Below are positions 1-6,152 of a stretch of 6,835 nucleotides of DNA, piece after piece. This DNA comes from CAYVTD01 sp964577665 (GTDB lineage: Bacteria; Bacteroidota; Ignavibacteria; Kapaibacteriales; UBA2268). Below the pieces are notes generated by a model. That model was not told the DNA's origin and did not search any database. It saw nothing but the letters and a program-made list of their open reading frames with translations. The DNA lies in NCBI GenBank assembly GCA_964577665.1, contig CAZOBD010000200.1:1-6835 (forward strand). Reading direction: 5' to 3'. Position numbers and translations under genes: made by a program. Position 1 is the first letter of the stretch. Each line of letters starts with the position of its first letter.

Positions 1-237
1 TTAATCATTATTATAATTCTTTTAGCAAATACAATTATGTATGCACAGGATTCAATTCTAAAGTTATATTTTGAAGACGTCAGCTTTAAAACTTATAATT
101 TAGAGGATATTGAGGACTTTAGTTTCATAGACAATACTAACGTTCATGTTTTGAAGATTCATTACGACGGAGCGAATGCCGCTTATTATCCGGTTGAAAT
201 CATTGAAGCAGTGAACCCATCCGATTACTCAGCATAA
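1..237 (+). CDS. Small secreted protein, 3' part, with two beta-motif repeats
   Basis: The reading frame is open from base 1 to the TAA at 235-237, giving 78 visible residues; the real start lies left of the window. The ATG at 37 is unlikely to be the start, because the codons before it encode a run of hydrophobic residues (LIIIILLANTI) followed by MYAQ, which together look like the end of a Sec signal peptide. The mature part contains two copies of one pattern 31 residues apart: L-K-[LI]-x-[FY]-[ED], then a Tyr 12 residues and an Ile 17 residues after the Leu (visible residues 20-42 and 51-73). Similar short motifs recur in exported proteins of Bacteroidota and Ignavibacteria, often near type IX secretion tails, but no sorting domain is visible here. 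The protein is probably periplasmic or extracellular and its function is unknown. It points toward qmoB's end (convergent) and shares the terminator at 362-396. Confidence 0.6.
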   Translation, partial: LIIIIILLANTIMYAQDSILKLYFEDVSFKTYNLEDIEDFSFIDNTNVHVLKIHYDGANAAYYPVEIIEAVNPSDYSA

Positions 238-361
238 AGGATGAATGAAAGAAATGCCTGTTTGCTTATAGATGAATGTCGGATGATTTTGTAACAGTTT
301 TTTAGCTTTTGATTCAGTCATGTATTGATTTGATAAAGGAGAACCATCCGGAATAAATTAA

Positions 362-396
362 AAAAGCCGCCCTGCACATTACCTCGGGCGGCTTTT
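362..396. terminator. Bidirectional intrinsic terminator between the left gene and qmoB
   Basis: A perfect 11-bp stem is formed by AAAAGCCGCCC (362-372) and GGGCGGCTTTT (386-396), with a 13-nt loop. Reading leftward (minus strand) the stem ends in TTTTTTAATTT, an excellent Rho-independent terminator 33 bases after the qmoB stop. Reading rightward it ends in TTTTGATTTT, so it can also stop transcription from the small gene at 1-237. The 191-bp spacer 238-428 shows nothing else convincing. Confidence 0.9.
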
Positions 397-428
397 GATT
401 TTATGTTGAAAACCAATGGTTGAGGAGG

Positions 429-2696
429 TTACATTTCTTTGTAGGGGTTAGGCCCGACTTCTTCTATAACTTTGGCAAAGTTGTTAAGAATATCGGGAAT
501 TTTGTCATATTCGTCGATTGCAAGCGAATGGAGCTCCACTCTTTCGGGTTCGAGAACGAGCTGTTTCAGTTTTTCCTGCACGTTAGTCATTCTTCTGCTT
601 GCAAGCTGGCTTCCGCGGATGAAGTGGCACTGGTAGTCGTCTCCGAATTTGCATCCGATAAGTATGGCGCCGTCGAAGCCGGCTGAAAGTGCGTCTGCTA
701 TCCAGCTGGTACTGACCGAGCCGAGGCATCGAACCGGTATGACGCGTATGTAAGGCGATATTTTTACATTATTACCCGCCATAATATCGAGAGACGGGTA
801 TGCGTCGTTTTCACACATGAATGCGATGATTCTGGGAGTGGCTTCGCCGTCTTCCTCTTCCGTCGGGATATAGATGGATTTTATCATGGAGGAAATAATC
901 TGCACCGAATAGCCTTTGAAGCTGATTATTCTTTCGGGGCATGCTCCCATGCAGATGCCGCAGCGGCGGCAGCGGTTGGGGTTCGGCTTAGGAGTTCCCT
1001 TAGTGTCTTCGTCGAGAGTCCCGAAAGGACATTCTTCTGTACATCGCTTGCACTGGGTGCATCTCTGCAGGAAGAAGTCGGGGAAAGTTTTATCACCGGA
1101 GCGGGGATGAACCGCCGTGCCGGCTCTGGTATTTTCAATGACCTGTATCGCTTTAAGTGCGGCGCCTTCGGCATCCCTTTTGCAGGCGATAAGGTCCATT
1201 GGGGAGCGAACGGTTCCCGCTGCGTAGATACCCGTTCTGCGTGTTTCATACGGGAAGCAGACATAGTGGGAGTCGGGAAAACCGTATTTTAATGTCGGAA
1301 GCTCGGGACCCTGCCTGTAAGTAAGGTTCAAAGTATTTGATTTATAGATTACTCCGTCGGAAATAATGCTGAACATCGGGTCGTTCGGCGCAGCTTCGTC
1401 AGGATTTTCTTCAAGCTCTTCCTGTGTCTGCTCTTCGACAACGGCATCGGGGACAAATTGGTTGGAAACCATGCCCTGTGCAAGAACTACGAGGTCAGCG
1501 TCTATTTCTATATTTTCTGCAAGGAGAGTGTCATCTACTTCTACTTTGACCATACCGTCGCCGTTGTTAGAGCTTACGTTGGCGATTTTGCCTTTTGTCA
1601 GGAAAATATTGTCTTCGTTCTGCACCCGCTTGTAAAACATTTCGTACTGTCCCGGTGTGCGCATGTCTTTGTAAATAACAAAAATTCGTGCATTGGGATA
1701 CTTCTCTCTTACGTAAAGGGCCTGCTTAAGCGAAGTCATGCAGCAGGTTGACGAGCAGTAAAGCTCGTTTTGCTCGTCTCTTCCGGCACATTGAATAAAC
1801 ACAACAGTTTCAATATCTTTGCCGTCGGAGGGTCTCTTAAGATTATCATCTTTAGCGAGAGCTTCCATTTCGATATTGGTAATTACATTGGGAATTTCCC
1901 CGTAGCAGTAATCTTTCAAAAAATTGCTGTCATTGGGTTTCCATCCCGTCGCCTGAATGATGGCGCCAGCCTGAAACTGCATTTCTTCTTCGCCTGCTTT
2001 TGCCAAAACGTTAAACATACCGGGCTGTCCCGAAGTTCTGATTATTTGGCAGTCAGTGATGACATTGATAAGCGGATGAGCAAAAACTTCGGCAATAAGT
2101 GAATCTGCAAGATTTTTTTCAGGCTCGTAAAAAGGAGCTTTGGTGGGTGTAAGTTTGTATAGTTTTTTATAAAAACCGCCCAGTTCCGGGTTTTTTTCGA
2201 TCAGGATAACGGGATAGCCTGCCTTTGCGGAGGCAAGAGCCGCGTGCATACCCGTATAGCCGCCGCCGACTACCATAACGGTCTCATTTATATCGAGTAC
2301 TTCGGGTTCGGGCAGAGCGCTTTGATTTACTTTTGCGACACCCATGCGGATGTAGTCAAGCGCCAGATCATAAGTCTGCTTGTCTTTTGGCTCGTGTGTC
2401 CATGCGACGAGTTCGCGGAGGTTCACCCTGTCAAAAACGATGTCTTCAAAGTCAAAAAGTTCATTGTGGAAACGCGGGGAACTTGCAGCGATGACGACGC
2501 CTGTCAAGCCTTCGTCTTCTATATCTTTGCGGATGCGCTGTGAGCCGGCTTTTGTAGTAAGTTTTTTATCAACTTTTACTATTTCTACATTCTCGAGTTC
2601 TTTTGCATCTTCTGCGAGTTTATTGCAGTCAACGGCATCGCCGATGCCGTCGCCCGAAAAAATATATACGCCGATTTTTTTAGTTTCGTCTGCCAT
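429..2696 (-). CDS. qmoB: QmoB, HdrA-like FAD/iron-sulfur subunit with MvhD-type tail
   Basis: At 755 aa this matches the family length I recall for QmoB, the larger soluble flavoprotein of the Qmo complex, which moves electrons between the menaquinone pool and APS reductase on the cytoplasmic membrane face. Domains in order: an HdrA-type N-terminal domain (1-125); an FAD Rossmann motif GGGYTG at 144-149 with E167 as ribose-binding acid; the HdrA cysteine cluster C303, C314, C318, C319; an acidic insert at 420-435; two [4Fe-4S] ferredoxin motifs, C546/C549/C552/C556 and C576/C579/C582/C586; and an MvhD/FrhD-like domain (620-755) with C628, C657, C682, C690. The N-terminal domain lacks the cysteines expected in relatives. 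The ATG at 2696 is 9 nt from GGGAGG, inside the end of qmoA, so the two are co-translated. A strong terminator follows and no qmoC or hdrBC does. A generic HdrA of another complex is the alternative, but the pairing with QmoA argues for Qmo. Confidence 0.88.
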   Translation of the reverse strand: MADETKKIGVYIFSGDGIGDAVDCNKLAEDAKELENVEIVKVDKKLTTKAGSQRIRKDIEDEGLTGVVIAASSPRFHNELFDFEDIVFDRVNLRELVAWTHEPKDKQTYDLALDYIRMGVAKVNQSALPEPEVLDINETVMVVGGGYTGMHAALASAKAGYPVILIEKNPELGGFYKKLYKLTPTKAPFYEPEKNLADSLIAEVFAHPLINVITDCQIIRTSGQPGMFNVLAKAGEEEMQFQAGAIIQATGWKPNDSNFLKDYCYGEIPNVITNIEMEALAKDDNLKRPSDGKDIETVVFIQCAGRDEQNELYCSSTCCMTSLKQALYVREKYPNARIFVIYKDMRTPGQYEMFYKRVQNEDNIFLTKGKIANVSSNNGDGMVKVEVDDTLLAENIEIDADLVVLAQGMVSNQFVPDAVVEEQTQEELEENPDEAAPNDPMFSIISDGVIYKSNTLNLTYRQGPELPTLKYGFPDSHYVCFPYETRRTGIYAAGTVRSPMDLIACKRDAEGAALKAIQVIENTRAGTAVHPRSGDKTFPDFFLQRCTQCKRCTEECPFGTLDEDTKGTPKPNPNRCRRCGICMGACPERIISFKGYSVQIISSMIKSIYIPTEEEDGEATPRIIAFMCENDAYPSLDIMAGNNVKISPYIRVIPVRCLGSVSTSWIADALSAGFDGAILIGCKFGDDYQCHFIRGSQLASRRMTNVQEKLKQLVLEPERVELHSLAIDEYDKIPDILNNFAKVIEEVGPNPYKEM

Positions 2697-2698
2697 AA

Positions 2699-3982
2699 TT
2701 ATTTGCCTCCCTTTATTATTTGGATAGCTTTTATTGCCGCGGCGGTTGCATCCTGTACGGAGCTTGCCACGTCTGTGGGGTTGGTGCTTACGCCGCCCCC
2801 GATAATGCCTTTGTCATTTTCAATTACGAATCCGTTTTCGTCAATAACCGATTTATCTATGCCGGGTATTTTATCATTGACCGGCTTCATGCCCGTTGCG
2901 AGCACTACCATGTCGGTAGTCATCTGGTTTAATTCACCTGTCAGCGAATCTTCCGCTTCTACCGTAAGTTTTTTGGAGCCGTGCTCCTGAAAAACTTTAG
3001 CTACTTTGCCTCTGTGAAAATATATCTTTTTGTCTTTTTTAGTCTGCTGGTAAAATTCCTCAAAGATGCCGTGAGTGCGTATGTCTATATAAAAAATGTG
3101 TATATCTGCATCGGGGTACTGTTCTCTTACGTAACGAGCCTGCTTCAGCGAAGCAAGGCAGCAGATGGAAGAACAGTAAGGCAGGTGATTTTCATCGCGG
3201 GAGCCGGCGCACTGCACGAAAACTATATTTTCGATTTCTTTTTTATCTGAGGGCCTGAGTATTTTTCCTCCGTAGGGTCCGTTCGGCGAGGCAAGTCTTT
3301 CCATTTCGACGTTGCGTATTACATCGGGATATTTTTTAAATTCATAGTATTCGATCTTTTCCGCGTCGTAAGGATCCCATCCGGTTGCAAGCACTATTGC
3401 TTTTACGTGAAACTCTATTATCTCTTCTTTTTGATCGAGGTCAATGCACTCGCGCATGTTAGCTTCTAAAAACTTTAACTGTTCATCACTGACCTTATCT
3501 TTTTCAAAGACGTAGTGAGGCGGAAAAGCATTATTGAATGGCTTATGAAGCGCCATGGTAGTATCGAGACCGAGATTGAACTCGTTAGAAATTTCAACTC
3601 CGCATTCCTGCGAGCATGTCTCCAGATCTCCGTCAAGAGCATCTTCTTTGATATAGCGGGGTTTTATTTTAACCTGCACCTTATAATCGCCCTTTTTACC
3701 TTTTATGTCAATTACTTCAGCCATTGTAAAAAGCTCTGCGTTTTTGTTCGATTTCAGGCGTTTGTAATTAACCTCCAGTCCGCACTGAGGCGGGCAGAGC
3801 TTAGGAAAGTACTTGTTTGTACGGGCAACTCTTCCTCCTATGAAAGGCTGTTTTTCAATAAGAGAAGCCGTAAAGCCGGTTTCGGCTATCTCGAGAGCGG
3901 TCGAAATACCTGCTATACCCGCCCCGACAACCAAAACGTCGCTGGTTACGGTTTTGTGGTTGTGATTGTGGTGTTCTTCCAT
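2699..3982 (-). CDS. qmoA: QmoA, HdrA-like FAD subunit of the Qmo complex
   Basis: This 427-aa flavoprotein is close to the length I recall for QmoA, which forms the soluble arm of the Qmo complex with QmoB in electron transfer to or from APS reductase. An FAD motif GAGIAG lies at 20-25 with E43 K44 after the second strand. Further landmarks are a CPPQCG motif (C63, C67), a second cysteine pair C123/C127, an ATGWDP motif near 199-204, the HdrA-type cluster C258, C270, C274, C275, and a second ATG near 362-364. It lacks the N-terminal HdrA domain and the ferredoxin motifs of QmoB. The start was set at the ATG at 3980-3982: the frame could open 27 codons earlier (4063), but that stretch is low-complexity AT-rich sequence without family features. 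AGAGG precedes the chosen ATG by only one base, so the Shine-Dalgarno is poor. Residues 2-9 are Glu/His/Asn-rich (EEHHNHNH). It is the first gene of the operon, ending 2 nt before qmoB. Confidence 0.88.
   Translation of the reverse strand: MEEHHNHNHKTVTSDVLVVGAGIAGISTALEIAETGFTASLIEKQPFIGGRVARTNKYFPKLCPPQCGLEVNYKRLKSNKNAELFTMAEVIDIKGKKGDYKVQVKIKPRYIKEDALDGDLETCSQECGVEISNEFNLGLDTTMALHKPFNNAFPPHYVFEKDKVSDEQLKFLEANMRECIDLDQKEEIIEFHVKAIVLATGWDPYDAEKIEYYEFKKYPDVIRNVEMERLASPNGPYGGKILRPSDKKEIENIVFVQCAGSRDENHLPYCSSICCLASLKQARYVREQYPDADIHIFYIDIRTHGIFEEFYQQTKKDKKIYFHRGKVAKVFQEHGSKKLTVEAEDSLTGELNQMTTDMVVLATGMKPVNDKIPGIDKSVIDENGFVIENDKGIIGGGVSTNPTDVASSVQDATAAAIKAIQIIKGGK
2706..2711 (-). promoter_or_regulatory. 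Ribosome binding site of qmoB
   Basis: GGGAGG on the minus strand, 9 nt before the qmoB ATG, sits within the last codons of qmoA (Lys-Gly-Gly-Lys-stop). It fixes the qmoB start and suggests translational coupling. It is the only clear Shine-Dalgarno at a CDS start in this window. Confidence 0.75.
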
Positions 3983-4087
3983 ACCTCTATTATCTATTAA
4001 TGAATAAATATTTATTATTATCAAAAAAAAATTACTGCAAAGAAGACTGCTTATATAATGCATATAATTTGCAATAAGACAATTTTG

Positions 4088-4116
4088 AATTTAAAAGAAA
4101 TGCTATGCACTGACAA
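4088..4116 (-). promoter_or_regulatory. Candidate promoter of qmoAB
   Basis: On the minus strand, TTGTCA (4111-4116; 5 of 6 to the sigma-70 -35 consensus) is 17 bp from TAAATT (4088-4093; 4 of 6 to the -10 consensus). Initiation would fall near 4081 and leave a leader of roughly 100 nt before the qmoA ATG. The surrounding DNA is very AT-rich, so chance matches are likely, and Bacteroidota primary promoters use a different consensus. Another TATA-like stretch lies near 4050-4055. Confidence 0.25.
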
Positions 4117-4254
4117 ATTATAATAGATAAATGTATTCACTCTGTTGGTTTAGTAAGTGTTTTAAACGGCTTGTAAATAGAATTACTAATCTCTTTTTGA
4201 GAAATTACTTCCAAATATGATTAGGTTTTGTTAGTATTTTGACTTTTCCGCTTC

Positions 4255-4269
4255 AGATGTTGGACATCT
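4255..4269. repeat. Short palindrome related to the 33-bp palindrome
   Basis: AGATGT-TGG-ACATCT is a perfect 6-bp inverted repeat. With flanks (4252-4270) it matches 4299-4317, the left arm of the larger palindrome, at 17 of 19 positions, 47 bp apart. It looks like a degenerate copy of the same element. Confidence 0.65.
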
Positions 4270-4301
4270 TTTTCATTCTATTGGCAGAACTTTTGATTTT
4301 C

Positions 4302-4334
4302 AGATGTCGGACACCTTGAAGGTGTCCGACATCT
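4302..4334. repeat. Perfect 33-bp palindrome (16-bp arms)
   Basis: AGATGTCGGACACCTT (4302-4317) and AAGGTGTCCGACATCT (4319-4334) are exact reverse complements around a single G. As RNA it would fold on either strand into a hairpin with about 14 bp and a small loop. No T-run follows it on the plus strand (TGCTTAAA), and the minus-strand side reads GAAAATC, so it is not a standard terminator. It may be a REP-like or mobile hairpin element, or a protein-binding site. Confidence 0.85.
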
Positions 4335-4340
4335 TGCTTA

Positions 4341-4374
4341 AATAATCATCCCCTTGCGTGATTTTCCGAATCAT
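4341..4374. repeat. 34-bp direct repeat, copy A
   Basis: This matches 4537-4570 at 30 of 34 positions in the same orientation. It contains a small hairpin TGATT-TTCCG-AATCA (4359-4373) and an overlapping alternative ATCAT (4345-4349) with GTGAT (4358-4362), which pairs as RNA with one G-U. It lies on the left side of the GC-rich block. Confidence 0.75.
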
Positions 4375-4397
4375 AGGTGTTTCATCTGTTTATTTTA

Positions 4398-4480
4398 AGC
4401 CCCAGTCTAACCCTCCCCAAAGGGATGGTATTCAATGATCTTGCTCCCTCCCCTTGGGGAGGGCCGGGGAGGGGTCTCTA
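4398..4480. repeat. GC-rich REP-like palindromic element
   Basis: The right part has a perfect inverted repeat CCCTCCCC-TT-GGGGAGGG (4446-4463), then CC and GGGGAGGGG (4466-4474). The left part carries CCCTCCCC again (4411-4418), so larger imperfect stems across the block are possible. Its composition stands out sharply from the AT-rich flanks. Elements of this CCCTCCCC/GGGGAGGG style are dispersed in many Bacteroidota and Ignavibacteria genomes, from memory. No transposase is nearby, so it would be a non-autonomous repeat. Confidence 0.7.
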
Positions 4481-4536
4481 ACGGTTTTTCATTTACATTA
4501 CGTTTTATTCTTCAATATATGGCAAATCTACCAAAA

Positions 4537-4570
4537 AATAATCACCCCTTTAAGTGATTTTCCGAATCAT
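4537..4570. repeat. 34-bp direct repeat, copy B
   Basis: This is the second copy of the element at 4341-4374, 196 bp downstream and in the same orientation. The hairpin TGATT-TTCCG-AATCA (4555-4569) is unchanged, and the alternative stem ATCAC (4541-4545) with GTGAT (4554-4558) is a perfect pair here. It ends 76 bp before the start codon of the glycosyltransferase gene, so it may lie in that gene's promoter or leader. Confidence 0.75.
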
Positions 4571-4646
4571 GTATATTTAATCTGAATTTCATCTCCCCGG
4601 ATAAAAATTTTATTATATTACTTTTTTTTCTTAAACAGATTAACAA

Positions 4647-6152
4647 ATGATATTATTTAAGAGAAGAAATAATGACAAAAATGCAGGATTATTAACGATG
4701 CTGCCTTTTTTTCTGTTTTTCTTTTTATTTACATGGATTAACTCAGATAACTTTTTCTTCTGGGATACCATACAGTTAGCATCTGAACACGCAACATTCT
4801 TTTATGAAAATGATTTTTCGTCAATATTTCTGCCGGAAGATATGGACAGCGGTCATATTCCTGCTTTTGGAATGTATCTGGCGCTGGTCTGGGAGCTTTT
4901 CGGAAGGACTCTGCCGGCAAGCCATTTCGCAATGCTGCCGTTCTTGTTCGGAATAATCTGGCAGTCGTATCATCTTCTGAAAAAGTTCATCGCCGGGAAG
5001 TATCTTTTTTTTGCAGCGGCATTATTTTTGGCTGATGCCACGCTGCTGGCGCAGTCTGCTCTTGTTAGTCCTGATATTCCTTTAATTTTCTTTTTTTTGT
5101 TTGGCGTAAATGCAATTTTAGAAGACAGGAGATTATTTTTAGCTCTTGCTGTATCGGGACTGATACTTTCAAGCAATCGAGGAGGACAGGCAGCAGCGGC
5201 GCTTTTTATTTTCGGAATTTTGCTCAATATTGAAAGCTTAAAAGGTAAAAGAATATTCGACACAGCCGTAATCTGCATTTTGATATTTCTACCTGCCTTT
5301 TTGATTTTCATAGGCTATCACAGCTTTCATTATGAAGAAAAGGGCTGGTTCGGATGGCATGAAGATTCTCCATGGGCGCCTAGCTTCGAACCGGTTGATT
5401 TGAAAGGCTTTCTGAAAAATTTATTCGTTCTCGGCTGGAGAATGATTGATTTCGGAAGAGCATCTCTATGGATAGTAGCGGTGTTAATCTGCTTGAAATA
5501 TTTTAAACAGATAAAAAATGATAGAAATATAAAATTGATTCTTGTTTTGTTTGCTCTTGTACTAATATTTCAAGGGATTACATTCACTTTCTACTATAAT
5601 CTCGCAGCGCACAGGTATCTTCTTCCTGCTTATCTGATGTTTTCTCTTTTCGTAAATTACCTCATTTTTGAAAAGATCAAAAGAAAATCAGTCAAGATCT
5701 TAACGGCTTGTATTCTTCTGATGTGTCTTCTTGCGGGAAATAAGATAATTTACCCGGAGCATGTTGCGCAGGGTTGGGATTCATCACTGGCGCATCTGCC
5801 GTATTATGAACTGCGAAAAAAAATGAATGATTATCTGGAGGAAAATGGCATTGATTACTCATCCGTTTCTTCCGATTTTCCCGATAAAGCCAAGAGAAAA
5901 TTTATTGACTTAACGGACAGCGATGATTTTCATCCCGTAAAGAATCTGAATAAGGATAAGTATGTTTTATATACGAATGTTTCCAACAATTTTTCAGAGA
6001 AGGAAATAGAACAGCTAAACGAAAATTATTTTGTAGTTAAAGAATTTGAAAAGCGAGGGGTGTTTATCAGATTATATAAAAAGAAAGAAAGAATAAAACA
6101 GGCTGATAAAAAAAGGTTTAGAGCCGATCGCCAATTTCAGATTAACGGTTAA
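4647..6152 (+). CDS. GT-C fold membrane glycosyltransferase (GT39/RgtA-D-like)
   Basis: This 501-aa polytopic inner-membrane protein has about 9-11 predicted membrane segments between residues 15 and 365, then a soluble C-terminal domain (about 366-501) ending in a basic tail. A basic N-terminus (KRRNNDK) precedes the first helix, followed by a loop with an aromatic-Asp motif (FFFWD, D40), where GT-C enzymes carry a catalytic or metal-binding acid. D67-S-G-H70-I-P72 then fits the family's H-x-P motif before the next helix, and S-P142-D143-I-P145 fits another family motif. Such enzymes move a sugar from a polyprenyl-phosphate donor onto a lipid, glycan or protein outside the membrane; the substrate cannot be read from sequence. 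The start is supported by topology, but no Shine-Dalgarno is visible, and M18 is a less likely alternative since it would clip the first helix. It is divergent from qmoA and convergent with the next gene, so it is probably transcribed alone. Confidence 0.8.
   Translation: MILFKRRNNDKNAGLLTMLPFFLFFFLFTWINSDNFFFWDTIQLASEHATFFYENDFSSIFLPEDMDSGHIPAFGMYLALVWELFGRTLPASHFAMLPFLFGIIWQSYHLLKKFIAGKYLFFAAALFLADATLLAQSALVSPDIPLIFFFLFGVNAILEDRRLFLALAVSGLILSSNRGGQAAAALFIFGILLNIESLKGKRIFDTAVICILIFLPAFLIFIGYHSFHYEEKGWFGWHEDSPWAPSFEPVDLKGFLKNLFVLGWRMIDFGRASLWIVAVLICLKYFKQIKNDRNIKLILVLFALVLIFQGITFTFYYNLAAHRYLLPAYLMFSLFVNYLIFEKIKRKSVKILTACILLMCLLAGNKIIYPEHVAQGWDSSLAHLPYYELRKKMNDYLEENGIDYSSVSSDFPDKAKRKFIDLTDSDDFHPVKNLNKDKYVLYTNVSNNFSEKEIEQLNENYFVVKEFEKRGVFIRLYKKKERIKQADKKRFRADRQFQING

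Larger units (their letters stand above)
3983..4646. other. 664-bp divergent intergenic region with ordered repeats
   Basis: No convincing gene is present on either strand between the divergent starts of qmoA and the glycosyltransferase gene. The left third (3983-4250) is AT-rich and should hold the qmoA promoter and leader. The right part holds, in order, a short palindrome (4255-4269), a perfect 33-bp palindrome (4302-4334), a 34-bp element (4341-4374), a GC-rich REP-like block (about 4398-4480), and a second copy of the 34-bp element (4537-4570). The remaining 76 bp before the glycosyltransferase start is AT-rich, with no recognisable Shine-Dalgarno. Confidence 0.7.

Noticed and set aside
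429..3982. Genes read as methanogen heterodisulfide reductase (HdrA)
   Set aside because: Two tandem HdrA-like proteins, a short one without ferredoxin motifs and a long one with ferredoxin plus MvhD-type tail, match the QmoA/QmoB arrangement. No HdrB or HdrC is present.
3515..4000. 161-codon plus-strand open frame opposite qmoA
   Set aside because: It is antisense to a well-supported gene and its translation has no recognisable motif; a shadow of qmoA codon bias is the simpler explanation. The same holds for the other plus-strand frames across 429-3982.
3983..4063. 27-codon N-terminal extension of QmoA starting at 4063
   Set aside because: The stretch is low-complexity AT-rich sequence encoding Phe/Ile/Asn runs with no family similarity, and the ATG at 3982 leads directly into the FAD-binding domain.
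4302..4334. 33-bp palindrome as an intrinsic terminator
   Set aside because: No T-run follows the stem on either strand, and it lies between two divergent genes rather than after one.
4252..4570. Repeat cluster read as a CRISPR array
   Set aside because: There are only two copies each of two unrelated repeats, with unequal spacing, no unique spacers of constant length and no cas genes.
4549..4619. Sigma-70 style promoter for the glycosyltransferase gene (TATATT at 4572-4577 or 4614-4619)
   Set aside because: Neither -10-like hexamer has a credible -35 partner at 16-18 bp, and TATA-like hexamers are expected by chance in this AT-rich stretch.
4636..6146. CAGATTAAC occurs just before the glycosyltransferase start (4636-4644) and again at its end (6138-6146), like flanking direct repeats of an insertion
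   Set aside because: A 9-bp match in AT-rich DNA can arise by chance, the flanks do not match, and no transposase or terminal inverted repeats frame the gene.
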